Positions 11,831 to 23,240 of a stretch of 64,000 bases of DNA are shown here, one piece after another; within the stretch, counting starts at the first letter, position 1; each line of letters starts with the position of its first letter. The position numbers were made by a program, and so were the translations under genes. The DNA comes from Amorphophallus konjac. Its lineage: Eukaryota > Streptophyta > Magnoliopsida > Alismatales > Araceae. Below the pieces are notes generated by a model. That model had not been told where the DNA came from. It did no database searches and was given only the letters and a program-made list of their open reading frames with translations. The DNA lies in contig CM040120.1 of assembly GCA_022559845.1 (NCBI GenBank), positions 311,276,740 through 311,340,739 on the forward strand, in the 5' to 3' direction.

Positions 11831-11859
11831 ACAAAGTGCTCTCTAGACTTTCAGGTTTT

Positions 11860-11995
11860 TAGGGTACAACCAGCTCGGTGTCCTAGTGGGAGTCTCAGGC
11901 TCGCAGAGACTTATAAAGGCCTTGAAACAAGATCACCTAGTGCGGCAAAAGGAATATCCGACGGAGAGGCTCTCAAGTCTAAGAGGTTTCCTATC
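11860..11995 (-). repeat. conserved module shared by Tekay LTRs (minus copy)
   Basis: Reverse complement of the module at 27541: GGTACAACCAGCTCGG, then CTCGCAGAGACTTATA, then GATCACCTAGT. The GTAAGT core is mutated to ATAAGT here. Confidence 0.75.
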
Positions 11996-14235
11996 AAGTG
12001 CAAGTGATCTAATAGCAACTATATCGGGGTACGTGCTATATGTGAAGTAACAAAACAGAAATAAGGTAAGAAGGGAATGCGCCAAAGCATAAATCAAAGT
12101 GTAGGAACTTGCATCAAAACCCTTAAATACAAAATTATATGGTTTGAGCATGAAAATAACAAACATGAAAATAAGCTTTTAAAACATGCTAATCATGGAG
12201 TATAAATCATGCCACGATCAAGGAATATAATTAATCAGCTAAGGCATGCATGATAACATTTATATAATGGAAATAAATAGGATTTGATCTGGTTACAGAA
12301 ATCAGATAGCGATTGATCGAGAATCGCTACCTGAAGGCCGCGGTCTCTGCATGACCGCTATCCGTCTACATCAGACAGAAGCAAAGATCTTGCGTGCAGA
12401 GCCTATACTAGGGCAATTAACGAATGAAAGCTATATAAAACAGAAAGATAAGCATGGTAACATGCTCAGCATGAGGTTAACGCATGGAAAAACATGAATC
12501 TGATCACAAGTTCCTATCTTTTTATTAGTGTAGCAGGGATAGCATGCTATGAAAAACCTAACTGCTCAGTTCATTGAAAACATAAAATTCTCCGTGTATA
12601 ATGCATTAAATCGGGCAAGGCTAGAGGGCTTTCACTCCTAACAAGTTGTTTAAGCCAATCATGAGATAACCTACCTCTGGTATGGCCCCTAATCCTCGAA
12701 TTTGGCGCCGGAAGAGGGTGTTGGTCTTACGTCCCGATGTGGAAAATCGAGGAGCAACGAATCGATTCATTCATGCCGATCAGAGCATTCACATAAGGGG
12801 ATCAACGTCAAGGGAGGTAATAAAAAGATACTATTATTTCATCAAGGAGAGTTTTACAACATACTAAGCGTCAAGGGCATGATTACAACTTCCAATACAC
12901 ATAATTCTAGCAAGAGCAACAATTAAATCTAGGGACTCTAAGTTAGCTCGGCCTCTCTCTTCACTTTTGCCCTTCCCCTTTTTGTTTGGGGTTCTTCATC
13001 AGAACTACCTAAAATGTTAACCGAAAATGCAGGGTGAGCACAAGGCTCAGTAGGACTTATATCTCTATATCAGGTAACTTTAAGTAATTAACTTTTTTAC
13101 AAAAGGTAATGTGCTATGATGAGAACTGCGATTAAAACATAAATCATGAGCATGAGAGAGAGTAAGGTAATGCTTGTATATATGATCACAAGTAAGCAAG
13201 TTGACAAGAGTAAGATTTCAAGATTGATTATGTAGCATGTATAGTAATTTAATTGACCATTTCACGTAAGTAAGTACGAGTATTTCATGTAAATCAAGCA
13301 AGTCAATTATTTCAGGCATGAGTGGAATGTCATAACTGAATCTAGCAAGCAAGTACTCGGTGCAATGCCACACCTAGTCAATCAACTCCCATGGGCACAA
13401 GTACTTTCGGGCGCTCCCTCCAATACCAGACCGGGCCCCATTAATGTCAGGCATTAGTTATTATGAATCATTGATCCCAAGTATTTATTTAGACATCCAC
13501 ATAAGGTACATGGCCAAAGAATTTTCAAGAAAAGCTTAAGAAGAGTAGTATAGCGCACAACTAGTCATTTAGTTATGGAGGACTCTAGAGATGGCCCCTA
13601 GAGGCTCAAGAGGTGGCTCTCGTCATGTACCACTTTACACCATTCCGGCCTCAAGAGGTGGCTCCCATAACATAGCACTTTGCCCTGCATGGCAGTTAGC
13701 TCCTAGACTCCCAAATGGTAGTTTATGGCTAAAGTATAGATTTTCATTTCCATTTCCAAGGACATGAAGAGTAATTGAAGTTTACAAGAGAATCTGAAGG
13801 ATGATTAAGGGCATAATGTTTAACGACATTAAGGTAATGAGGAAAAGAGTTATTGATCAAGGCACGATCAACTCTTCCGAAAATTCATGTAAGGTATCCG
13901 TAGATCGAGTTTTTCCTTAGTCGGTGTTTAGCGAGAACACCAAGAATTCACGGCCAGGTAAGAGGTGGGATAGTGGGAGGGTCCCCTTGTGTTTGCAAGG
14001 ACCTAATTAAGTAATCACTTATCCACTTAAAGCATTTCCATGTGGACCTCTTTCCTTAGACACCGGTCTTTCTTGATAATCTTGCTAGCTACACGACTTT
14101 GTCAGAAACCCAAAACGCTTAATTCATTTTAAGAAGAATCTAGGGTATGAAATAGTTCAAGGTATAGGCCAAATCCTAGGGAACAATCCAATGAAAACAC
14201 GAAATGTAAGAAACTGGAAGAATTGGCATCCACTC

Positions 14236-14560
14236 AGGTCGCCGCTAATTCTAGAATTCGTGTCCAACAGGAAGGGCGCCAATTCTAGGATTAAATTAAT
14301 TTAGAAAAAATCAATATTTTAAATTATTGTCCGTTGAAAAAGGTGTTATTTCTTTAATTCACGTCGCTGTAAAAGGGCACTAATTCCATCTATTATTATT
14401 TTTCTTTAGTTTAAAATGAAATTATTTTTAAATTGGCGTCCGTATGCAAGGGCTCTAAATTTTAAATTCGCGTCCGCTTAAGGAGACGCTAATTATATAT
14501 TTTATCAATTATTTGGTTAATTAATTAATCACGTGAATTGGCGTCACGGGTATGGATGAG
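14236..14560 (-). repeat. decayed dyads (GCGTCC/GGACGC-type arms)
   Basis: Four or five weak inverted repeats built on GCGTC and GACGC with AATT flanks, for example GCGTCC..AGACGC at about 14467-14490. Unlike other families this cluster lies downstream of the TATA box. Confidence 0.4.
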
Positions 14561-15401
14561 CATTTAATATTTATATTTTATTATATATATATATATTTGA
14601 GATATTAATGGTAGAGCTGGGGGTTTTTAAAGAATAAAGAGAACAATGGAAAATAATACATAAGGCATAAAGATAAATAGGTGTATAGTAAGGTTAGGTG
14701 GAAACTTCTAAAAAGGTGAGAGTGCACCCTACGGTGGAGGTGTGATCAAAAGCGACAATTACTATTTATTTAACACATACTGTTCATTTAGAGTGAATAG
14801 TGCCACTTTTTAATTAGCAAGAATTTAAAAAAAATAAAAGAAAAATATAAGGATTCTAACCATATGCATATCCATATTTTATCTTGTCTGATTTAATAGA
14901 TATAAAATTTTAAAGGTGAGTATGTTCATATGGTGTAACAAGATCATTATTGTTCATTGAACATAGTCACCTTTAATATATGAAGTTTTTTATGGATATA
15001 AAAATATGAAAATTAAGATAAAATTATGGGGATTCCAAAAATATACTTATCCAAAAATTTTACGCATCTGGTTACATGATTATAAAATTTTTAACCATGC
15101 GTTGATTTATGTTATGCGAAACAGACACTATGAAACCGTAACGTAATATGCATGCAATAGTTCTAGTTAAAATCTTAGGCTTGACATATTAAGATAACCT
15201 ACGTAAAACTAACAAGAAACATGCTACATGGAATCATAAAACATGTAGAGTTCATGCAAGATTTAATTACTAACAAGTTTTTGCTTGGGAGAGAACACCT
15301 ACTTGATTGAAATGGAAGAGGAATAACCAATGACCACCTAGAGCCCCATTTCCCCTTAGAATCCTTCCCAACGTGTAAGGCAAAGTTGGTGCTTAGAGGG
15401 C

Positions 15402-15410
15402 TTATTTATA
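15402..15410 (-). promoter_or_regulatory. TATA box of element B 3' LTR
   Basis: TATAAATAA on the minus strand, about 495 bp from the LTR start. Confidence 0.55.
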
Positions 15411-15904
15411 GGAAAATTTGGCTAAAATAGTAAGATTCCTCTCCCCCACAAATTAAACTCATCTACCACCTAATTCCATATTCATGGCCCATTGTTAAAC
15501 TATTCCACTAACCCACTTTTAATAAGGTTGGAAAATGTTACTATCCTAACTTTAATAGGGTATGGGCAGAACCAATATTTGTAGGCTTTTTAATTTTTGG
15601 GTCATCCTTCTAGAATTGTACCAATTTAATCAAAGAAAATGGGTGTTTAAAAACGGGCTACCCATTTCACTCTATTTGGCGCATTACTCCCAATTTAACC
15701 CAACAAGGGTTATCCAATAGTCCAATTGTCAATCATAATCATATTAACCCATTAACTTCAATTTCAGTCCATTAAGGTTTGTTTCATAGCCCAAATTGTT
15801 AATTCTAGGGAATTTGATTAGTTCTTTGAAAATTTAAGCTATTTAACTTCAAGAAATATTCAATATAATCTCATTATTTCTTATTTATTTTTTGACTTAC
15901 TACA

Positions 15905-15917
15905 TCCTCCCCCACTG
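15905..15917 (-). promoter_or_regulatory. polypurine tract of element B
   Basis: CAGTGGGGGAGGA on the minus strand abuts TGTAGTAAG. The same AGTGGGGGAGGG tract precedes the 3' LTRs of elements C and D. Confidence 0.8.
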
Positions 15918-15990
15918 AAAAGAATTTGATCCTCCAAATTCACATCATGCAATTTGTAAAACTTAAAATTTAAATAGAAGGTTCAAATTT

Positions 15991-17165
15991 CTAACATGAG
16001 ATCAAATCTGGATATCTTTTCGTGATCGAATCCTCTAATTCTCAAGTAGCTTCTTCAAATTCTCGTTTGCTCCATTGGACTTTTACCATCGGTATAGCCC
16101 TATTTCTGATTTGGTGTAACTTCCAGTCCAATATCTTTATCAGTCTTTCCTCATAAGATAAATCCGTCTGTAGCTTCAAGTCATTGAATTGAATCACATG
16201 CGAAGGATCATACACGTATTTCCTCAGCATGGATACATGAAACACATCATGAACACCAACTAATTATGGAGGCAATGCCAGCTTATATGCCACTTCCCCG
16301 ATTCTTTTCAGAATCTCGAAAGGGCCAATAAATCTTGGACTCAATTTTCCTTTGACACCAGACCATTTGATTCCTCATGTTGGTTAGATCTTCAAAAAGA
16401 CATGCTCCCCCACTTGGAATTCAAGGTCTCTTCTCATGTTGCCGGCATAACTCTTTTTCCGTGATTGAGCAATCTTCAATCTTTCCCTGATCAACTGGAT
16501 GCTTTGAGTGATATCTTGAATAATATCTGGACCAAATAGTCCTTTCTCTCCAACCTCATTCTAGCATAGAGGTGATCTACAACTTCTGCCATACAGTGCT
16601 TCGAAATGTGTCATTTGAATGCTAGACTGATAGCTATTGTTATATGTAAATTCAACCAAAGGCAGGTGCCCATGCCAACTTCCACCAAAATCAATCATAC
16701 AGGCTCTCAACATATCTTCAATGATCTGATTTGTTCCCTCGATTTGTCCATCTGTCTGAGGGTGAAATTTCGTGCTAAAGTTCAGTAGGGTACCCAAAGA
16801 TGATTGTAAACCTTTCCAGAAATGAGAGGTGAATCTCAGATCTCTATCCAAAATAATAGAAGTTGGAATACCATGCAGCTTTACAACCTCCTTAATATAT
16901 AGAGCAGCTAGAACATTCATGGTCCATTTGCTCTTGATGGGTAAGAAGTGGGCGGACGTAGTTAGTCGGTCCACAATCACCCATATAGCATCAAATCCAC
17001 TTCGAGTCTTTGGCAAACCAACAATAAAATCTATGCCAATACTATCCCATTTCCACTCTGATATTTTGAGAGGTTTCAACTTACCAGTCGGTTTGAGATG
17101 TTCAGCTTTAACTCATTGTAGACACGCCAAAATCGATGCTAAGTTGAGTAAACTTCATATCACAA
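15991..17165 (-). pseudogene. pol: Tekay integrase C-terminal half and chromodomain-like tail (element B)
   Basis: Remnant of the enzyme that inserts element cDNA into the chromosome. The minus-strand frame 17079-16561 holds the catalytic core: GIDFIVGLPKTRSGFDAIW (first Asp), IILDRDLRF (second Asp), HPQTDGQIEGTNQ (Glu) and EFTYNNSYQSSIQM. Downstream are the conserved VGVHDVFHVSMLRKY and LIKILDWK blocks of the chromovirus C-terminus (16245-16042), then KVQWSKREFEEAT, a stop replacing Trp, and a natural stop at 15991. Upstream of 17079 the HHCC region is hardly readable, and the gene is cut at 17166 by an LTR start. No reverse transcriptase of this element remains in the window. Confidence 0.85.
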
Positions 17166-17252
17166 TGTAATGTCCCAAAGTGGACTTCATTACTGGCTCA
17201 ATAGGAAGGTTTTTCTATTTTTTGGATTTTTTTTGAAATAGAGACCTTCTAG

Positions 17253-17575
17253 ATGGCCGCCATATTAATGGGCGCCCTTTTGGAGTGCCGCCACTTCTCT
17301 TCATCCCAGGACGACTCAGGCTTCGGATGTGTCGACTCAGGAGAATGAGCAACCGTTCGCACGGACGCTCATTCCTTGTTTTTTGATTTTCCATTGGATT
17401 TTAATTTTGAAGAGTTGACGCTCTTTTGAGAGGGCGATAATTAATTAGCGCCATCTTGAATGGCCGCCATTTCTTATTTTTTTATTATGGAAGGTGCTTT
17501 GTTTTCATATTTTGCTCGGGAATGAGCGTCAGTTGATTGGACGCCCATTGAATTGACGACAGCTGCACTGGTCAC
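17253..17575 (+). repeat. dyad cluster in U3 (GGCCGCCA and GGACGCTC-type arms)
   Basis: Examples: GAATGAGC (17343-17350) with GCTCATTC (17367-17374); TAGCGCCA-TCTTGAA-TGGCCGCCA near 17447-17470 (spacer 7); GAGCGTC..GGACGCCC near 17524-17551. The cluster ends about 149 bp upstream of the TATA box. Confidence 0.7.
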
Positions 17576-17723
17576 CAATTCCTCGCCAATTCTTGTTCGA
17601 CTACAGCTTCCCTGCATGGCGTTTCTTGCTCCATTTGGACCCATGTTCCTCGATGGAAGGGAGATTCCTGTCATGGGAACACTTCCTTGCTTTGAGACCC
17701 ATTGGAGGTGGGATTTCTTCCCC

Positions 17724-17730
17724 TATAAAT
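17724..17730 (+). promoter_or_regulatory. TATA box of LTR F
   Basis: TATAAAT in the context CCCCTATAAATACCCC, about 560 bp into the LTR. Confidence 0.65.
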
Positions 17731-18485
17731 ACCCCTTTTAAAACCCATGGGCGGTTCTTTAACATGAGCAAGAGAACAACAGCAGCAACAGTCAACAATA
17801 GTTTATGGAGAGCTTTTGAAGTACTAATTTGATTACGTTCTGAAGTGTCACCTTGGCGTTCATCGGACATTTGTTCTTAAAGAAGAAAGGCATGCAACTT
17901 TCTCTTTTGTTCTCTCCCTGCCTCTCTACGTTGAGGAGAGGCCTATTCTCTTCCCCATCCACTGTTGTGGCGTTGGTGGACCACCTCCATTTTTTCATCT
18001 TTTCCTCTCTCTGTTTTAGTTTCTTTTAGCTTTAGTCTGCATGCCCCATCTTATCTAGCACCCTTGCTAGATTTTTATTATTGTTTGCATTCATTCATAC
18101 CTCCCACCCTTTAATCCTTGAGGGGTTTAAAAAACTAAAACACACAAGGTGTGTTCATGCCCTTACTGCATAATTATATTTCTATTGAGCATTGATACTA
18201 CACTATTTGGTTTCTAATCCATCTCTTTTGCTTGGTTTTGCTTGTCTTCTTTTAAGGGTAATCGAAATAGAGACCCCCTTCATCGACTGGCCAGTTGAAG
18301 GAGGAAGTTAAATCCACGTCTACACCTGCTTACAAGGTATTTGCGATCACTCCGTTAATTTTTGAGGTAAGCCTCTGGTGATCACACTCCATAGTAGCAT
18401 CACATGCTCCCTCCCCAATTTTTTATCATCATATACATAATGTTGTTTTCTTTCATTTCAATGTCTATGTGATACATTCACAAAT

Positions 18486-18502
18486 TGGCAATCACAGTGG
18501 GA
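18486..18502 (+). promoter_or_regulatory. candidate primer-binding site of element F
   Basis: TGGCAATCACAGTGGGA lies 3 nt after the LTR end. It resembles TGGCGATCACAG after the TGTTGACACC LTRs, with one C-to-A change. Confidence 0.55.
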
Positions 18503-18529
18503 CACTTGTTATTTTTGTTTTGATTACCC

Positions 18530-18660
18530 CCTCCTTCGGCACCCACGTGTGCCCCTCACTTTGGCACCCACGTGTGCCCCTTCTTTCAGGACCCACGTGT
18601 GCCCCTCCTTTGTGCTCCACATAGCATGAAATTTTTTCACTCCTTTGTGCACCACGTGCA
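18530..18660 (+). repeat. G-box tandem repeat in the leader of element F
   Basis: CACGTG occurs at 18544, 18569, 18594 and 18653. The first three lie in a 25-bp tandem unit containing GGCACCCACGTGTGCCCC, and the fourth in GCACCACGTGCAC. CACGTG is the core bound by plant bZIP and bHLH factors. Any function here is inference. Confidence 0.8.
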
Positions 18661-19219
18661 CATCTCCCACTTGATTGTCAGTTTTGGATTGTCCCATAAC
18701 ATTTAAAAGAAGAAAGTTTCCCTTTCATCTCTATATGCGCTTTCTTTTTATTTCTATTTCTCCTTTATATCTTCTACTTACCCTCTAAATTTCATGAAAT
18801 TAGGTCAAGAGGTTGAAAAGTTAGAAGGCCACGAAAACGCTGGTTCGACGCAAGACGCGCCAGAGCCTACATCAACTTCCAACCAAAATTTGAAGTTTAG
18901 AGCCTTACCCAGAGGTAGGTTATCTCATGGATGGCTAAATTAACATGTTAGGAAGAAAAGCCCTCTAGTTTCATACAATTTCCTACTTTATACACGTCGT
19001 ATTTCATGTTTTACTTTCATTAAGCATCTAGGTCATTTCTGCATGCATAACCTTGTACCCTTAATGGAAAAGATTATAATTTTGCCTTAATCTATGCATC
19101 TCCATGATCCACGTTGTTTAGCATGTTTTAACTCACAGTTGCCATGGCCGTTATGCATTATATGCCTTAGAATATCCCTAGCATACGTGATTTTGACCCC
19201 TTTGTCTACCGGACAGAAG

Positions 19220-19312
19220 ACGGTTCTACAGAAACCGCGGCAACCTAGAAGCGGTTTTCAACCAACCGCGGCATTACTGAAGCAGTTCTGTTCTAACCGG
19301 ATTCTTGTCTGT
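19220..19312 (+). repeat. dyad cluster (GCGGTT/AACCGC arms), C 5' LTR
   Basis: ACGGTT-7 nt-AACCGC (19220-19238), GCGGTT-7 nt-AACCGC (19251-19269) and GCAGTT-7 nt-AACCGG (about 19282-19300). Each spacer is exactly 7 nt. Confidence 0.9.
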
Positions 19313-19680
19313 TTGTAGTTCACCCTAAACGGCAGTCAGATTGCCCTCTTTTTATTCCTAGTTAAATTATCTATTGGTTACGTTTTATCCACATGATTAC
19401 CATATCTTATTCACTATTATATTGTACATCCTTCATGCTAGTTTTCATGATCATCATGTGATAGAAACTTATTTTAATCATATGCTAATTTTAGCCAAAA
19501 CCATATAGTCTTGTAATAAGCTATTTTAAATGTTGAGAAATGCGTTATAATGACGTTTTGATCCCTGTTTTATCACGATCTCACTCTCTCTTCTTAAGTC
19601 TTTTCTCAAGTACATGGCATGTATTCCGATATGATGTCATTAGTTACACTTTTACACTTGATAGTAACACTCTCTTGGAC

Positions 19681-19815
19681 TTATGATCCTCTCCGTCGGA
19701 TATTCTTTCTGCCAGACTAGGTGAACAAGTTTCAAGGCCTCCGTAAGTCTCCGCAAGCCTGGGATTCTCACAAGGATGCTGAGCTGGTTGTACCTTGAAA
19801 ACCCAATGGACTAGA
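19681..19815 (+). repeat. conserved module, C 5' LTR
   Basis: GATCCTCTCCGTCGGATATT, CCTCCGTAAGTCTC and GAGCTGGTTGTACC in the same order as the other copies. It lies in the transcribed part of the LTR. Confidence 0.85.
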
Positions 19816-19859
19816 AAGCACCTATCTTACTGACGTTTTCTATAGTCTGGTTTTATACG

Positions 19860-20035
19860 CGATCCTCAGGTAGTCGCTACTTCATGATAGCAATTCTAGC
19901 TTGACCGCGTTCTGGATCCAACGTTCACTACACCGACTCTTTCCTTTCTGGCCTCGGTCCTATCAAGAAGCTGTTCCATCTCGACCGCAGCTTGATAATA
20001 GCGGTTCTTACAAGACCGTGTTCTCTTGGAATATG
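19860..20035 (+). repeat. second dyad cluster, C 5' LTR
   Basis: Decayed dyads: AGCAATT-7 nt-GACCGCG, AGCTGTT-7 nt-GACCGCA and AGCGGTT-7 nt-GACCGTG. The 3' LTR copies at 27720-27885 differ at several CpG positions. Confidence 0.75.
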
Positions 20036-21180
20036 TCCTAACCTGAGATTTGACCCAAGGGTTTGTTACTATGTTCCTAGATGGTCCTTCGATTATCTAG
20101 AACCTAACATTTTGATTCCTAAGACATTAAGGAATTATGGAAATTAATGAACGTACCGTTATGCTACCGGATTTCTTCCGTAGCATGACCGTGTTATTAA
20201 TTGATCCTTGAACTCGCATGTTCATATTTTGGTGCGTGCTTTATCTTGGCTACATTATCATTAAACTATTGTTTAAAATTGTACCTTATTGGCCTACTTT
20301 ATATTATTCATGGAAGTAGCTTGATTTATAACTTGAAGATGCAAGAGCGGGCACAGACAGTGTCCAAGGGCTCGACACTACCTCCCTCCGCAGATGGCCA
20401 GAAACATACTATAAACCATGGGGTATGATGAACACTGGTGTCGCATTGCGCCGGGAGTACTTTTTTTATAAACAGGTGAAATCCAAGATGTTCATAATGA
20501 AATTATACATGCTTGCTTGACTTTTTGGTACATAGCCTTTATGGTTATGAAAAATACATTCTCGTTACATTCTCGTACATTCTCATTACATGACATGCCA
20601 TTTTATATTCTTACTTGATCAAGTCTTCATTGTACATGAATACTTATATCTTCAAAGTTCTATCTTGTTACTTGTGTTATTGCTTTGGTTTACACCATAT
20701 GTTTCATTCGCATTTCCTTACCTTATCCTCTAGAGCAAAATTGCTAATTACTTAAATATTGACTTCATGTTGATACAAAGATACCTACTGGACAAGTGTG
20801 CTCATTCCTACCATTTTTCCCAATATTTTCAAGAAATTCAAGTGAGTCGGATTCAGATATGCAAGTGATGGGTCCGAGAGTGATGATTGTTGGTCAAGTT
20901 AAGACCTAGAATGTCATATGTCTAGTCGAGTCTTATGATGTAATTTTCTATTTTCGTGAGTCTAGAGAACGTTGATGTTAAATGAGCCAAGAGTCAACAT
21001 TATGTAAAACTTTTGATTATCATCAATAAAAGTTAGTATTGTTAATTCTTGTGCATTCCTCTTTATGTGTGAATGTTTAGTGCTCTGATTATATTGCTTG
21101 CTTGAGGCTTATCTTGTCAGTTGTTCATGTCCCCGATATTACTTCCGTTACACATATATCTCGGGACGTGACAGTTAAAG

Positions 21181-21193
21181 TGGTATCAGAGCC
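21181..21193 (+). promoter_or_regulatory. primer-binding site, initiator Met tRNA
   Basis: TGGTATCAGAGCC starts 7 nt after the LTR end. It is the classic site complementary to the 3' end of the plant initiator methionine tRNA. Confidence 0.9.
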
Positions 21194-21389
21194 TAGGCAT
21201 AAGTAAGTCCTAAGAAAATGTCATGTCATAGGCTGAGTCCAAGGTTTAAGGACCCACACCTAAGAACCAAGGAAGGAAATTTCAACCTATGTGAGGATCG
21301 GGTAGAGCCCGGGATGAGATAGATTATTTGTACATTTATCTCTAGGAATAATCCTCCTAACTAAGTGTTTAATTTTTTTAGATACCATA

Positions 21390-22301
21390 TGGCTCACCGT
21401 GTACTAGGATCAAGTGCAACAGACCGTTGTAGGTCTTACCCAAGCCCTTCTGACGGTGGCCCAAGCTGGCGCGGGAAATTTACATGGGAATTTCTGGAGT
21501 TTGAATCCTCAACGATTCTCTAGATCGTCCAACCCCGATGAAACGTAAAACTGGATCGACGAGATGACCCAGATCTTCGAAGTTATGCAATGCACCGACC
21601 AAGAGAAGATCCATCTCGCCACATTTCAACTGAACAATGATGTGCGTACTTGGTGGAAGGCCACCTCTGCACAACCTGAAAATGCTCAACCTACATGGGA
21701 TGTGTTTCTTACGCTCTTCCGAGCAAAATATTTCTCCGAGCATGTTAAGGAGAGAAAGGCTACAGAATTTTCCTCTCTACGACAAAGAATGATGTCCGTG
21801 GCGGAGTATGAACTTCAATTCTCCCGTCTAGTTTCATATGCTCCTCATCTGGTTAGTACCGATCTTTTGAAGGCTAACCGATTCATGGACAGCTTAAGGT
21901 CGATTTTCATTACTCAGCTTGGACCTCAAAATATCCGTACTTATGCAGAGATGGTCCAATAGGCACATTTATGTAAAATGACCTTGGAAAAGGTCAAGAA
22001 ATTTAAAAGGAAGAGCGAGGAGTCAAGCCGCAAATTTGACAAATGTGGAAGAAAGGGGGAAAGGTTCAGTATCGCGGGGACTTACCTGTCCCATGACAGC
22101 TAGAAGAGATCCCGTAATGGCAACAGGGGTAGCAATGGCATGGGCAAGAAGATCAAGGAAGAAGAAAAGGTTGTCACAACTGCTTGCACATTCTGTGAGA
22201 AGTTCGGCCATTCAGCTGAAGAATGCTGGAAGCATCTTGGAGCTTGCTTAAGATGTGGAAGCTGGGAGCATCGCATGCCTGATTGCCCCCTAATAAAATA
22301 A
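21390..22301 (+). pseudogene. gag: Tekay gag (element C)
   Basis: Capsid and nucleocapsid gene, degenerate. The start ATG at 21390 (MAHRVLG..) matches the gag start of element D at 29389; a frame change follows within about 30 codons. The gag core at 21564-21959 contains WIDEMTQIFEVMQC, TWWKATSAQ, FRAKYFSEHVKERKATEF and LRQRMMSVAEYE. A stop at 21960 falls inside QRAHL. Two zinc knuckles follow: CTFCEKFGHSAEEC (about 22186-22227) and CLRCGSWEHRMPDC (about 22246-22287). A stop near 22299 precedes the protease frame. Confidence 0.88.
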
Positions 22302-23240
22302 CAACCCTCAAGGAATGACGGTGGACATAGGCGGCAGGCCCGTTTGAATGCCGTAATGGAAGAAGAAACTTCAAAAGAAGGAGAGCTAATTGAAGGTACC
22401 ATCCAAATTTATTCTCATCCCGCTTTCGTGTTATTTGATACTGGTGCTTCTCATTCTTTTATTTCTAGCACTTTTGCTAAAACCTTACCAATTCCACCTA
22501 TTCCTTTACCTTCGGATTTAACTATAGTTACACTCTTAGGTTCTGGAACGGAACTTAATACATACTACCCCAATAGTAAGGTTACCATAGAAGGCCACAA
22601 TATCCCTGCAAACCTCGTATGTCTTGACATGGAAGGATATGATGCCATATTAGGAATAGATTGGCTTTCTGACCATTATGCCGACATAAATTGTCGCAAT
22701 AGGAGGATTTCTTTCCACAAACCTGATTTACCAAAGTTTTCTTTCCTTGGCATTAAGTATAGGAAGCATCTTACCCTTATTTCTTCTCTTCATGCCTATA
22801 AACTCATCTCGCAAGGCTGTGAAGCTTTTCTTGCTTCCGTAGTCATTACCGAGTCCAAGGAAATCCTTATAGAAGAAATCCCTATCGTAAAGGAATTCTT
22901 TGATGTCTTCCCTTCTGATTTACATGGTCTACCACCCGAAAGGGAAGTCAATTTCTCTATTGAACTCACACCAGGAGCAACACCTATGTCAAAAGCTCCT
23001 TACAGGATGTCCCCCATGGAACTCCAGGAATTGAAGAAACAACTCTAGGAGCTGTTGGAAAAAGGCTTCATTCGACCAAGCACATCTCCTTGGGGTGCGC
23101 CGGTCCTGTTTGTTAGGAAGAAGGATGGATCCATCAGACTGTGCATTGATTACCGACAGTTAAATCAACTCACCATCAAAAACAAGTACCCACTGCCGCG
23201 TATTGATGAGCTATTCGACCAGATCTCTGGTGCATAGTAT
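22302..23240 (+). pseudogene. pol: Tekay protease and N-terminal reverse transcriptase (element C)
   Basis: Aspartic protease that matures the polyprotein: the catalytic motif LFDTGASHSF starts near 22431 (Asp at 22437), followed by DAILGIDWLSDHYADI. The linker to reverse transcriptase has EFFDVFPSDLHGLPPEREV, then ELTPGATPMSKAPYRM. After a stop at 23046 (a Gln position) comes the fingers region [38 protein letters not shown] and [13 protein letters not shown]. The stop at 23236 also sits at a position that is usually Gln or Arg. Confidence 0.9.

Larger units (their letters stand above)
10345..12778 (-). mobile_element. Tekay/Del-type LTR fragment, minus strand (B1)
   Basis: Read on the minus strand this is the 3' part of a Tekay LTR: it ends ..CAGGGCGTGACA at 10345 and aligns with the last ~2.4 kb of the LTRs at 18757-21173 and 25828-29024. 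It contains the conserved module at 11860-11995 and dyads near 11516-11830 and 12304-12365. No primer site adjoins its outer end, so it is an outer (3') or solo-type end. Its 5' part is missing; near 12778 it joins a second LTR fragment. Confidence 0.75.
12779..15904 (-). mobile_element. 3' LTR of minus-strand Tekay element B (3' tip missing)
   Basis: On the minus strand the LTR starts TGTAGTAAGTC at 15904, directly after polypurine tract CAGTGGGGGAGGA. It has a TATA box at 15402-15410 and runs to about 12779, where it resembles 10430-10510, lacking roughly the last 75 bp before the CA end. A module with CCCATGGGCACAAGTAC at about 13390 is shared with the solo LTR at 50244-53254. Length is about 3.1 kb, near that of the other Tekay LTRs here. 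Confidence 0.7.
17166..18482 (+). mobile_element. 5' LTR of a Tat-like element (F)
   Basis: It starts TGTAATGTCCC within element B integrase and ends TTCACA before AATTGGCAATCACAGTGGGA. Length is about 1.32 kb, with a TATA box at 17724. Preceding bases CACAA would be the target-duplication candidate. The element interior probably resumes at 41863 with a Tat gag, the C and D elements lying between; that link is an inference. Confidence 0.65.
18757..21173 (+). mobile_element. 5' LTR of Tekay element C, 5'-truncated
   Basis: It aligns with 26637-29024 of the 3' LTR and ends ..TCGGGACGTGACA. Roughly the first 810 bp, including the TATA box present in the 3' LTR at 26346, are absent. At 18757 the sequence changes to the leader of element F. 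A polyadenylation signal AATAAA is at 21025. Confidence 0.85.
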
